Below, piece by piece: positions 1 to 5,994 of a stretch of DNA of 8,966 nt. Source of the stretch: Mycoplasmatota bacterium (GTDB lineage: Bacteria; Bacillota_I; Bacilli_A; Izemoplasmatales; Izemoplasmataceae); the NCBI GenBank assembly GCA_030636545.1, contig DAOVWR010000046.1, positions 1 to 8,966 on the forward strand, read 5' to 3'. The translations under genes were made by a program, and so were the position numbers. Within the stretch, counting starts at the first letter, position 1; each line of letters starts with the position of its first letter. The notes beneath the pieces were generated by a model. It saw only the letters and a list, made by a program, of their open reading frames with translations. It was not told the DNA's origin and searched no databases.

Positions 1-2
1 AT

Positions 3-617
3 AGTGATGGTATATTCTTATTTAATTATCGTACATTTACTTATTATGATCCTAGAACGGAATTTTATGATGGATTATTATTAATAACTGGATATAATAC
101 AAATAATATTTTAATAAATACAAGTGGAGAGATAGTATATGAATCTTCTGATATTACTACTTTATATAATGATGTTTATATTTCGTATGATACTTCTTAT
201 GATATGGCTTTAAAAAATATTGATGGCGAAATGTTAAGTGCTGCTTATTACGATGAAATTACTTGGCATTACAATTCACCATTTATTGTTACTCATTTTG
301 ATGGGACAAAGCAATTTATGAATTACGAAGGTGAATTGCTGTATGAGGCATATACAATATTATTACCATACGATGGTGATTATGCAATATATAAAGTAGG
401 TGGTATCTATTACGCCATGGACCGTAATGGGGTAACTACTCATACAATCGGTACAGAAGTTCCAAAGGATATATTAGACGATGTTGCTTTAACTAGAAGA
501 AATTTATTAAATAACGCTGGAGAACCATTTTATGATTTACTAACTGGTGCGGATTCAGATCATGTTACTTATGGTTTACTATTTGGCGATTTTTACGTTT
601 ATCTAATACGTGGGTAA
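3..617 (+). CDS. WG-like repeat protein, 5' end outside window
   Basis: The frame is open from the left edge to the TAA at 615-617, giving at least 204 residues. The first ATG in frame is at 204, but coherent protein of the same style precedes it and there is no Shine-Dalgarno sequence in front of it, so I treat the gene as truncated by the window. The protein shows about four loosely repeated units of roughly 32-35 residues: a short strand, an Asn/Asp-x-x-Gly-Glu turn (NTSGEIVYE, NIDGEMLS, NYEGELLYE, DRNGVTT), then an aromatic-rich strand pair. This resembles the WG/KWG repeats thought to fold as beta-propeller or beta-solenoid surfaces. No catalytic motif is visible; a binding or scaffold role is inference. 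It lies left of the tRNA remnant at 750-793 and so may be cargo of an integrated element. The family call is moderate because the Trp-Gly signature itself is degenerate. Confidence 0.6.
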   Translation, partial: SDGIFLFNYRTFTYYDPRTEFYDGLLLITGYNTNNILINTSGEIVYESSDITTLYNDVYISYDTSYDMALKNIDGEMLSAAYYDEITWHYNSPFIVTHFDGTKQFMNYEGELLYEAYTILLPYDGDYAIYKVGGIYYAMDRNGVTTHTIGTEVPKDILDDVALTRRNLLNNAGEPFYDLLTGADSDHVTYGLLFGDFYVYLIRG

Positions 618-625
618 CTGAGTTT

Positions 626-682
626 AAAGGGTCAATTTATACTAGTTTTGACACCACGTGTCTTCTACTACAACCCTTTTTT
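626..682 (+). terminator. Nested hairpin with T-run after the WG-like gene
   Basis: Outer arms AAAGGGT (626-632) and ACCCTTT (673-679) are perfectly complementary and run into six T's (677-682). Inside lies a perfect five-pair hairpin, GACAC (650-654) and GTGTC (658-662) around CAC. It starts 9 bases after the stop of the WG-like gene, so a terminator or 3'-end structure is the simplest reading. The loop between the outer arms is 40 bases, much larger than in ordinary intrinsic terminators, so efficiency is uncertain. Confidence 0.4.
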
Positions 683-740
683 AGGTCCAGGTACTGAACC
701 TTTGATTAATAAATGTGTTGTCATATAAAATAAAATTATG

Positions 741-755
741 CTAGAAACATTCTAG
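741..755. repeat. Short inverted repeat at the tRNA-remnant boundary
   Basis: CTAGAA (741-746) and TTCTAG (750-755) form a perfect 6-bp inverted repeat around ACA. The right arm is the anticodon-loop part of the tRNA remnant; the left arm lies in the non-tRNA sequence. Tyrosine integrases bind inverted core-type sites flanking their crossover, which makes the position suggestive, though the three-base spacer is shorter than usual and a 6-bp repeat can arise by chance. Confidence 0.35.
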
Positions 756-793
756 GGCGTCGATCGGGGGTTCGAATTCCTCCATGAATACCA
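750..793 (+). pseudogene. 3' half of a tRNA-Arg(TCT) gene; probable attachment-site remnant
   Basis: Counting back from an encoded CCA (791-793) gives A73 (790), acceptor 3' strand CATGAAT (783-789), T-stem TCCTC (778-782), T-loop TTCGAAT (771-777), T-stem GGGGG (766-770), a five-base variable loop CGATC (761-765), anticodon-stem 3' strand GGCGT (756-760), then T33 (750), anticodon TCT (751-753) and A37 (754). All numbering agrees with a class I tRNA and an Arg TCT anticodon. The 5' half is missing: bases 744-748 do not pair with GGCGT, no D-arm lies upstream, and no ATTCATG-like acceptor partner sits where position 1 should be. T-stem pair 53-61 is G-T instead of the near-invariant G-C, consistent with decay. 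The remnant keeps a terminator 8 bases downstream. A remnant running from anticodon loop to 3' end is what integrases leave at the far side of an element inserted in a tRNA gene. Confidence 0.7.
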
Positions 794-801
794 TTGCATG
801 C

Positions 802-829
802 AAAGACCTAATTTATTGGGTCTTTTTTT
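802..829 (+). terminator. Intrinsic terminator after the tRNA remnant
   Basis: A nine-pair stem AAAGACCTA (802-810) with TGGGTCTTT (817-825), containing one T-G pair, closes a six-base loop (811-816). T's continue to 829. Its place directly behind the CCA end suggests it is the original terminator of the once-intact tRNA gene. Confidence 0.8.
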
Positions 830-869
830 CATATGATTACCGACGCCTTAAAGGCTTTTATCTGTATTA

Positions 870-897
870 TTGACTTATTATTAATAAATTTTAGAAT
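870..897 (+). promoter_or_regulatory. Candidate distal promoter for the small membrane protein
   Basis: TTGACT (870-875, five of six to the -35 consensus) and TAGAAT (892-897, five of six to the -10) with a 16-base spacer. It lies just upstream of a second, stronger-looking -10, so the gene may have tandem promoters. Confidence 0.4.
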
Positions 898-925
898 TTA
901 CTTATCAGTTTAATGTTGTTATAAT
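897..925 (+). promoter_or_regulatory. Extended -10 promoter for the small membrane protein
   Basis: TTTACT (897-902), 17-base spacer, perfect TATAAT (920-925), with TG at 917-918 giving the extended -10 form TGnTATAAT. The expected transcript start near 932 leaves a leader of about 33 bases before the ATG at 965. Confidence 0.65.
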
Positions 926-948
926 ACTATTGAAACAAAATTGGTATT

Positions 949-955
949 AAAGGGG
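949..955 (+). promoter_or_regulatory. Ribosome binding site that sets the start at 965
   Basis: AAAGGGG ends nine bases before the ATG at 965. The alternative in-frame TTG at 941 lies upstream of this site and has none of its own. Confidence 0.6.
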
Positions 956-964
956 CACGGATAT

Positions 965-1300
965 ATGAAAGGATTACGCATCGGAGTTACATTTATTATC
1001 GCACTGACAATATTCCTTTTAAGTGTCTTCCAAATGCAACTAAGAGGCTATGAAAAAGTTGGAAGAGCAGAAGAATGGACTGTCTATTATCATGAAGAAG
1101 ATGCTTGTTTAGAACAAATAGAGGTTTTTTATTCTGATGATGATAATAACTATTTCTTCTATTGTCTTATTAGTGACAGATATATTATTAAAAGAGGATT
1201 TGAAGAATACTCTTTAGTGTTTGGGTTAGAAAATGATTATATAGAAATAAGTGAATTATCCGATATTTTGGTATTTGGAACTGAGCCAATTACAGATTAA
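965..1300 (+). CDS. Small membrane-anchored protein of unknown function
   Basis: A 111-residue protein. ATG 965 is preferred to the in-frame TTG at 941 because the purine-rich site at 949-955 precedes only the former. Residues 3-25 form one hydrophobic segment after a short basic start (MKGLR), with no clear signal-peptidase site, so an N-terminal membrane anchor with the rest outside the membrane is likely. Residues 30-111 are acidic and aromatic, with strand-like stretches (WTVYYHEE, NNYFFYCLI) and a DDDNN run. It contains two cysteines, at about residues 48 and 68. I do not recognise a family. It is the first gene right of the tRNA remnant, has its own promoters, and is separated by 78 bases from the next gene, which also has its own promoter. 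Confidence 0.7.
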   Translation: MKGLRIGVTFIIALTIFLLSVFQMQLRGYEKVGRAEEWTVYYHEEDACLEQIEVFYSDDDNNYFFYCLISDRYIIKRGFEEYSLVFGLENDYIEISELSDILVFGTEPITD

Positions 1301-1322
1301 TCTTAATGTCTAAACAATACAG

Positions 1323-1351
1323 TTAAAAAAAGACTCAATCTATGATAAAAT
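1323..1351 (+). promoter_or_regulatory. Extended -10 promoter for the YcxB-like / receiver pair
   Basis: TTAAAA (1323-1328), 17-base spacer, TAAAAT (1346-1351) preceded by TG at 1343-1344, giving TGATAAAAT. It lies about 28 bases upstream of the ATG at 1379, and a strong AGAGGAG ribosome site (1365-1371) intervenes. Confidence 0.5.
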
Positions 1352-1378
1352 ACTTATGAAGATGAGAGGAGAATTACA

Positions 1379-1903
1379 ATGGAATATAAATTTACACAAG
1401 AATGGACAAAAGAGGACTATATTGCTTTTGCAATGAACCATATGAAGGTAAGTGTTTTTAAACCTTCAAATATTATCTTATTTACGATAAGTATTGGATA
1501 CTTAACAATTACCCCATTGGTTACAGGAGGAGATTATACGTTCTTCTATTTAGGACTAGGAGTGATTATCTTTTTAGGAGCTTTTTTGCTATTCACAAGA
1601 GTAGGAGCAGGGAGAGCTTATGAGAAAAATAAAGACTTAATGAAAATTAATTTCTTAATAAATGAAAATGGATTAACTTATTTAAATAGTAATGGTGAGT
1701 TACTTAAACCTTGGAATGAATTTTATAGTTTCAAAGAAACAAAAGATTATTTCTTTATGCATTTTAGTAAGTATAAAGGAATGTTGTTAGCTAAGAGAGA
1801 ATTAAGTGATGAACTGCAAAAGTACATCATTAAAAACGTAACTGAACATCTAGTTAATAAGAAAAAGATAAAACTTTTGAAAGATGAGACTGATAAATTT
1901 TAA
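1379..1903 (+). CDS. YcxB-like two-helix membrane protein
   Basis: 174 residues, ATG with AGAGGAG (1365-1371) seven bases upstream. A soluble N-terminus (1-28) is followed by two hydrophobic segments (about 31-50 and 53-75) and a basic exit (TRVGAGRAYEKNK), then a cytoplasmic-looking C-terminal domain. In that domain residues 93-145 show the layout of the YcxB-like family: a strand with ENGL, a polar turn (NSNGEL), a conserved-type Trp at 112 (PWNEF), a K-x-x-x-YFFMHFS strand and a KREL motif. Family function is unknown; members are small inner-membrane proteins. The stop codon overlaps the ribosome site of the response-regulator gene, so the two are almost certainly co-transcribed and translationally coupled. 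A partnership with that receiver domain is inference. The Lys-rich tail (161-168) is unremarkable. Confidence 0.7.
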   Translation: MEYKFTQEWTKEDYIAFAMNHMKVSVFKPSNIILFTISIGYLTITPLVTGGDYTFFYLGLGVIIFLGAFLLFTRVGAGRAYEKNKDLMKINFLINENGLTYLNSNGELLKPWNEFYSFKETKDYFFMHFSKYKGMLLAKRELSDELQKYIIKNVTEHLVNKKKIKLLKDETDKF

Positions 1904-1908
1904 GGAGG
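1902..1908 (+). promoter_or_regulatory. Ribosome binding site overlapping the upstream stop
   Basis: AAGGAGG begins inside the TAA of the YcxB-like gene. Two ATGs follow; the first (1912) is only three bases away, too close, whereas the second (1915) is six bases away. This favours 1915 as the start of the receiver protein. Confidence 0.7.
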
Positions 1909-1914
1909 ACAATG

Positions 1915-2289
1915 ATGGTTAATATTCTGTGTATTGATAATTCAAAAACGATCAGACAAGTTATTAAAGACTGTGTATTAGACTTAAATTACGGTTTCTA
2001 TGAAGCTGAAAATGGTCTAATAGGCTTAACCCTTGCTCCTTCAATTGATAATCTAGGAATGATTATTGTTGACTGGAATATGCCAGCAATGAGTGGCAAG
2101 GAAACCTTGAGAAGAATTAAGGAAGATCCCAAATTAGCGAATGCATTATGTCTTATTTTAATAAGAATTGAAAACAAAGAAGAAGTAATTGGTGCCATTA
2201 GTATGGGGGCAAATAATTATATATTAAAGCCTTTCAGTGTTAACAAACTCCAAGAAAAAATTGAAGAAATGATAAAAAATGCAGATTAG
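1915..2289 (+). CDS. Stand-alone CheY-like response regulator receiver, atypical switch residue
   Basis: 124 residues covering one receiver domain and nothing else; there is no DNA-binding or enzymatic output domain. From the start at 1915, the acidic pocket is D8-N9 (the family usually has two acidic residues), the phospho-acceptor is D53 in VDWNMPAMSG, and the conserved Lys is K105 in NNYILKPF. At the end of strand 4, where the family has Thr/Ser (T87 of CheY), the sequence reads LILIRIEN, placing Arg84 at the switch position, with a loop about one residue shorter than usual. Phosphorylation at D53 remains plausible, but the usual Thr/Ser-Tyr coupling should be altered. No histidine kinase is in the window. 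It is translationally coupled to the YcxB-like gene upstream, and its stop lies inside a terminator hairpin. The receiver assignment is firm; the signalling role is unknown. Confidence 0.9.
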   Translation: MVNILCIDNSKTIRQVIKDCVLDLNYGFYEAENGLIGLTLAPSIDNLGMIIVDWNMPAMSGKETLRRIKEDPKLANALCLILIRIENKEEVIGAISMGANNYILKPFSVNKLQEKIEEMIKNAD

Positions 2290-2301
2290 ACTGCATTTTT
2301 T
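2275..2301 (+). terminator. Intrinsic terminator overlapping the receiver stop codon
   Basis: AAAAATGCAG (2275-2284) pairs perfectly over ten bases with CTGCATTTTT (2291-2300) around ATTAGA, which contains the TAG stop. The A/T ends let it work in either direction in principle. The Nudix gene starts only 19 bases later with no clear promoter in between, so some readthrough may feed it. Confidence 0.75.
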
Positions 2302-2319
2302 AAAAGAGGTATTAGAATT

Positions 2320-2796
2320 ATGAAGATTGAAATATTCGCAGATGATTTAACAAAGGAAGATTGTGATTTAAGTAATCACAGAGTGGGATGCAGAGGAATT
2401 ATTAAAAAAGATGATCTATATTTAATGGTCCGCGTTCCAACAACGGAGATTTTCACTTTTCCTGGTGGAGGAGTAGAAGAATCTGAGACATTAGAAGATT
2501 GCGTAAAAAGAGAAGTATTAGAAGAAACAGGAATTGATGTTAAAGTATTAGAATTAAAAGTGTCAATAACTGAATACTTCGCAGAATCGGTTTGGACAAA
2601 TCATTATTTCCTTTGCGATTTTGTAAGTGATAAATATGAAACTAATCTCACAGAAGAAGAAATTGAAGTAGGCTTAGAAACACATTGGAAAACATTAGAA
2701 GAAGTACTCGATATATTTGAAAATTATGAAACGATTCATGAATTTGGACCAGTTATCCACAATAGGGAGTTTCTAGGATTTATTAATAGTATTTAG
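2320..2796 (+). CDS. Nudix hydrolase
   Basis: 158 residues with a complete Nudix box (G-x5-E-x7-REUxEExGU) from G50 to I72: the core reads REVLEETGI at 64-72 with metal-binding E65, E68 and E69. FPGGG just before it is the usual lead-in strand and loop. Family members hydrolyse nucleoside diphosphates linked to another moiety, using Mg2+ or Mn2+; the substrate cannot be read from the sequence. The N-terminus (GCRGIIKKDDLYLMVR) and the C-terminal ETHWKTLEEV match the standard alpha/beta/alpha Nudix sandwich. The Shine-Dalgarno is modest (AAGAGG, 2304-2309). The stop TAG overlaps the AGGGGG ribosome site of the next gene, with 11 bases between reading frames, so it forms an operon with the DUF2779 nuclease. 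Shared work in nucleotide housekeeping or defence is inference. Confidence 0.92.
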   Translation: MKIEIFADDLTKEDCDLSNHRVGCRGIIKKDDLYLMVRVPTTEIFTFPGGGVEESETLEDCVKREVLEETGIDVKVLELKVSITEYFAESVWTNHYFLCDFVSDKYETNLTEEEIEVGLETHWKTLEEVLDIFENYETIHEFGPVIHNREFLGFINSI

Positions 2797-2807
2797 GGGG
2801 AAAAGAT

Positions 2808-4601
2808 ATGTCAAACATGAACATCACAAAAAGTAAGTTTATGGAATATATTAGATGTAATAGATTCCCGGCATTAAATAATATTCATAAACGTCGTGAT
2901 TTAGACGATGCTTTGATGGATCGCTATTACGATTTACTTGATTCACTCGAAAATACTAGCGATTCAGTACATGAAGATGACTTTTTAGAGCCCGACCTTA
3001 CTCATTTAGAAGTAATGATGCCTTATTTCACTAAGGTAGAGGTTTTAGCGGCTAATAAAGTAATACATATGTTTGGTGAAGAAACTAAGTATGGAACAGA
3101 ATATGGAACGCAAAAGCTATTCCTAAGAGATTTTAGTAATTTCAATTTGATGTGTTATGTCGATATCTATAATACTAATAATGATAAGATTAATATTATT
3201 GAAGCAAAAGCAACGACATCTAATAAGTTTATGAAATTAGGATATACTGAAGATAAAATTAGATATGACTTATTTTATCTAGGTGATGATGATATCCTAA
3301 GATTAAATGAAGAACACAACCCGAGTTTGCTTTCAAATAAAAAATATCTTAAACAAAGAAAAAAACTCTTTGATCGTTTAGAAGGAAGTGGAGTCTATGT
3401 CTATGACCTAGCTTTCCAAAGATTTGTTATTGAAGGTAAAACAAAAGACGCTAAATATTATTTAGCTGTTTTAAATCATGAATACGTATTTGATGGTCAA
3501 TATGATGGGGATGAGCCGCTATATACAAACGATATTATCCGTTTTGTTGACCTAACAACAATTACTAAAGAGATGCAAGGAAAGATTGAACGAGATATTG
3601 ATAAAGTTATGGAAAGAATTATTAATGATGATGAATCTCGCGTTAGACTTGGAAAACATTGTCAACTTAAAAAGATGCGTGAATGTATTTATAAAGATTT
3701 ATGTTACGATATGTTTCCAAAGAAAAACAGTATCTTAATGTATATGGATAAACATCACGGATTTAAAGATCCAAGTGGGATTAAACATGACTACCTTGAT
3801 TTAGTAAATGAAGGCTATAAATCAATGGAAGATATTCCTGATGCTTGGCTCAATAGAAAAAACAATAGAATCCAAAGATATGTTGCTCAAACTAAAAAAA
3901 TCCATTTAGATGAAGGAAAAATACGTTCAGCAATTGATGTAATACAGTACCCAATCTATCATCTCGATTTTGAAAGTTTTCCATGTCCTTTACCAAGGTT
4001 CTTAGGCGAAAAACCATATACGCAAAGTCTTTTCCAGTTTAGTTTACATATTGAAAGAGTTCCCGGTATCTGTGATAAAGAAAATGACCATCTTGAGTTT
4101 CTCGCAAGTGATTCATCAGATCAAAGATTAGAACTTGTTGAAAAACTATGTGACTATATCAAAGATGATACAGGCAGTGTACTTGTTTATAATGAAGCGT
4201 TTGAAAAAACAAGAATAAAAGAACTTGCTGTAATGTATCCAAAATACAGTGAAAAATTACTCAGTATAAATGACCGATTATTTGATTTATTACACATTGT
4301 AAAAACAAACACAAAACTCTTTGAAGCTTTAGGGTTTGATACTGATCGTGCTAAAACAATTAATTATTATCATGAAGATTTAGAAGGCTCATTTAGTATT
4401 AAGAAAGTATTGCCTGTTTTTAGTGATTTATCATATACTGATATGGCGGTAGGTAACGGAATGGAAGCAGTTTATGCATATGCTGGATTTAAAAACTTAA
4501 ATGCAGCAGAATTAGAAGTCACAAGAAGTAACTTAAGACTATATTGCCAACAAGATACTTGGGCAATGGTCGAAATCTTAGATAAGTTAAGAAAGATATA
4601 G
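2808..4601 (+). CDS. DUF2779 protein: Cas4-like PD-(D/E)XK nuclease joined to a DEDD exonuclease
   Basis: 597 residues; ATG with AGGGGG (2795-2800) seven bases upstream. The N-terminal half looks Cas4/AddB-like: the SKSKF-type opening (TKSKFMEYIRCNRF) carries C17, candidate PD-(D/E)XK residues are D119 and E132-A-K134 (INIIEAKAT), and a late cysteine group C285, C293, C299 would complete, with C17, a four-cysteine iron-sulfur cluster. A charged segment (about 150-190) lies inside this half. The C-terminal half (382-597) is the DUF2779 RNase H-like region: D387-F-E389 in HLDFESFP, the FQFSLHI strand (410-415), VLVYNEAFE (458-466), RLFDLL (490-495), FSIKKVLP (529-536) and LYCQQD583 near the end, a DEDD exonuclease pattern. 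All expected acidic residues appear present, so both halves may be active. Family function is unproven; nucleic-acid processing is inferred. It is coupled to the Nudix gene, and a new promoter follows 8 bases after the stop. Confidence 0.85.
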   Translation: MSNMNITKSKFMEYIRCNRFPALNNIHKRRDLDDALMDRYYDLLDSLENTSDSVHEDDFLEPDLTHLEVMMPYFTKVEVLAANKVIHMFGEETKYGTEYGTQKLFLRDFSNFNLMCYVDIYNTNNDKINIIEAKATTSNKFMKLGYTEDKIRYDLFYLGDDDILRLNEEHNPSLLSNKKYLKQRKKLFDRLEGSGVYVYDLAFQRFVIEGKTKDAKYYLAVLNHEYVFDGQYDGDEPLYTNDIIRFVDLTTITKEMQGKIERDIDKVMERIINDDESRVRLGKHCQLKKMRECIYKDLCYDMFPKKNSILMYMDKHHGFKDPSGIKHDYLDLVNEGYKSMEDIPDAWLNRKNNRIQRYVAQTKKIHLDEGKIRSAIDVIQYPIYHLDFESFPCPLPRFLGEKPYTQSLFQFSLHIERVPGICDKENDHLEFLASDSSDQRLELVEKLCDYIKDDTGSVLVYNEAFEKTRIKELAVMYPKYSEKLLSINDRLFDLLHIVKTNTKLFEALGFDTDRAKTINYYHEDLEGSFSIKKVLPVFSDLSYTDMAVGNGMEAVYAYAGFKNLNAAELEVTRSNLRLYCQQDTWAMVEILDKLRKI

Positions 4602-4609
4602 TTATTTAG

Positions 4610-4637
4610 TTTACAAATAATATTAGTATGTTATAAT
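4610..4637 (+). promoter_or_regulatory. Strong extended -10 promoter of tig
   Basis: TTTACA (4610-4615), 16-base spacer, perfect TATAAT (4632-4637), with TG at 4629-4630 (TGTTATAAT). It starts 8 bases after the DUF2779 stop, so trigger factor has its own transcript. The expected start near 4644 gives a leader of about 30 bases. Confidence 0.8.
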
Positions 4638-4674
4638 AGTTTTTGTAATTTTGTAATATTAGGAGGAAATAAAA

Positions 4675-5961
4675 TTGGCAAAAGTAGATAAATTATCGGG
4701 TTCTAAAGTTAGAATCGAAATAGAAGTTTCAAAAGAGTTATTTGAACATGGATTAGACCATGCATTTAACGCTGTTAAAGAAGATGTAGAAGTTAAAGGA
4801 TTTAGAAAAGGGAAAGTAACTAGATCAATATTTGAACAACATTACGGTGTTGAATCATTGTACGAAGAAGCAATTAATCATTGTATTCAAGAAACATATG
4901 TAGAAGCAGTGACAGAGGAGAAAATTTTAGTTGTTGCACAACCTAAAATCGATCTTGATGTAACTAAAGTAGAAAAGGGAAAAGGATTCAAATATGTTGC
5001 GGAAGTAGCTGTTGAACCTGTTGTTACTTTAGGAGAATACAAAGACTTAGAGTTCGAAAACTTAAGTGATGAAGTATTACCACAAGCAGTTGATGTTGAA
5101 GTTAACAAACTGTTGGAACAAAATGCTGAACTAATTCTTAAAGAAGAAGGAACATTAGAAAATGGTGACACTGCAATTTTCGATTTTGAAGGATCGGTTG
5201 ATGGTGTGACTTTCGATGGTGGAAAAGCAGAGAACTATGAATTATTAATTGGTAGTGGACAATTTATTCCTGGATTTGAAGAAAAAATGCTAGGTATGAA
5301 ACTTGAAGAAGAAAGAAACTTAGATATTAAATTTCCTGAAGATTACCAAGCAGAGAATCTTAAAGGACAAGACGCTATCTTCAAAGTAAAACTTCACGAA
5401 ATGAAAAGAAAAGAATTGCCTGAGTTAAATGATGAATTCGTTAAAGATTTAGATAAAGAAGGAATCAATACTGTTGAAGAATTAAAAGAAGATGCTTTAA
5501 CTAAACTAAAAGACCAACTTATCTTAAAAAATAAAAACTCAAGAATTGATTTCGCTGTGAACATGGCAGTTGAAAATGCAACTTATGAAATCGCGGAAGA
5601 AATGATTGAAGAAGAAAAAAATCGTTTAGTAGATAACGTTACACAACAAGCTAAACAATATAATCTTGATTTAGATACATACTTACAATATTCAGGAATT
5701 TCAAAAGAAGATTTTGAAAAGAATTTATTAAAAGATGCTGAAAAATCAATTGCTACTAGAATTGTAGTTCAAGCAATTTCTAAAGAAGAAGAAATCGCTG
5801 CTACACAAGAAGAAAAAGATGCTAAATACGAAGAAATAGCTGCTCAATACAAGATGGACATTAACCAAGTTAAAGTAGCTGTTAACGATGAAGCAGTTTC
5901 ATCAGAAGTAGAATACAAGAAAGCATTGGATTTTTTAGTAGATAGCTTAATTATAAAATAA
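4675..5961 (+). CDS. tig: Trigger factor (ribosome-associated chaperone, peptidyl-prolyl isomerase)
   Basis: 428 residues, the normal length for the family. The start is a TTG at 4675 with a perfect AGGAGG (4661-4666) eight bases upstream; no in-frame ATG lies near, and the N-terminus aligns with other trigger factors only from here. Residues 1-115 are the ribosome-binding domain with the signature loop GFRKGK at 42-47, which docks near the tunnel exit; the following residue is Thr where Pro is usual. Residues about 150-245 form the FKBP-like isomerase domain (GDTAIFDFEGSVDG, LLIGSGQFIPGFE). Residues 115-150 and 246-428 make up the helical, Glu/Lys-rich substrate-cradling region. It binds nascent chains co-translationally in the cytoplasm. 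It is flanked by its own promoter and a strong terminator, so it is probably monocistronic. Proximity to lon places folding and degradation of new proteins side by side. Confidence 0.97.
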   Translation: MAKVDKLSGSKVRIEIEVSKELFEHGLDHAFNAVKEDVEVKGFRKGKVTRSIFEQHYGVESLYEEAINHCIQETYVEAVTEEKILVVAQPKIDLDVTKVEKGKGFKYVAEVAVEPVVTLGEYKDLEFENLSDEVLPQAVDVEVNKLLEQNAELILKEEGTLENGDTAIFDFEGSVDGVTFDGGKAENYELLIGSGQFIPGFEEKMLGMKLEEERNLDIKFPEDYQAENLKGQDAIFKVKLHEMKRKELPELNDEFVKDLDKEGINTVEELKEDALTKLKDQLILKNKNSRIDFAVNMAVENATYEIAEEMIEEEKNRLVDNVTQQAKQYNLDLDTYLQYSGISKEDFEKNLLKDAEKSIATRIVVQAISKEEEIAATQEEKDAKYEEIAAQYKMDINQVKVAVNDEAVSSEVEYKKALDFLVDSLIIK

Positions 5962-5966
5962 ATTTC

Positions 5967-5993
5967 AAAACATCACGCAAGTGATGTTTTTTT
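5967..5993 (+). terminator. Intrinsic terminator of tig
   Basis: AAAACATCAC (5967-5976) pairs perfectly with GTGATGTTTT (5981-5990) around the tetraloop GCAA, followed by T's to 5993. It begins five bases after the tig stop. One of the cleanest terminators in the window. Confidence 0.92.
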
Positions 5994-5994
5994 A

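Larger units (their letters stand above)
618..964. other. Gene-free stretch between WG-like gene and small membrane protein
   Basis: No convincing coding sequence on either strand. It holds, left to right: a nested hairpin ending in a T-run (626-682), a short inverted repeat (741-755), a tRNA-Arg 3'-half remnant (750-793), an intrinsic terminator (802-829), an arm (839-850) that mirrors part of the tRNA remnant, and two candidate promoters for the downstream gene (870-925). Between about 683 and 740 I see only AT-rich sequence with no clear signal. Confidence 0.7.

Noticed and set aside
440..793. A tmRNA (ssrA) ending at 793.
   Set aside because: The GGTTCGA...CCA end resembles a tmRNA tail, but the required 5' acceptor would lie inside the WG-like coding frame, no tag reading frame is seen, and the distances fit a tRNA from anticodon loop to CCA instead.
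718..793. A complete tRNA gene.
   Set aside because: Bases 718-748 give no D-arm, no anticodon 5' strand complementary to GGCGT and no acceptor partner for CATGAAT.
941..964. TTG at 941 as start of the small membrane protein.
   Set aside because: The AAAGGGG ribosome site lies after it and serves ATG 965.
2808..4601. A CRISPR-Cas locus suggested by the Cas4-like domain.
   Set aside because: No repeat-spacer array and no other cas gene is present; the protein is a DUF2779 family member with an additional exonuclease domain.
4887..5171. Minus-strand reading frames inside the receiver, tig, HAD and lon genes (also 1998-2198, 5951-6160, 6993-7193, 7144-7347, 7969-8232).
   Set aside because: They lie opposite well-recognised genes, lack ribosome sites and have low-complexity or unrecognisable products.
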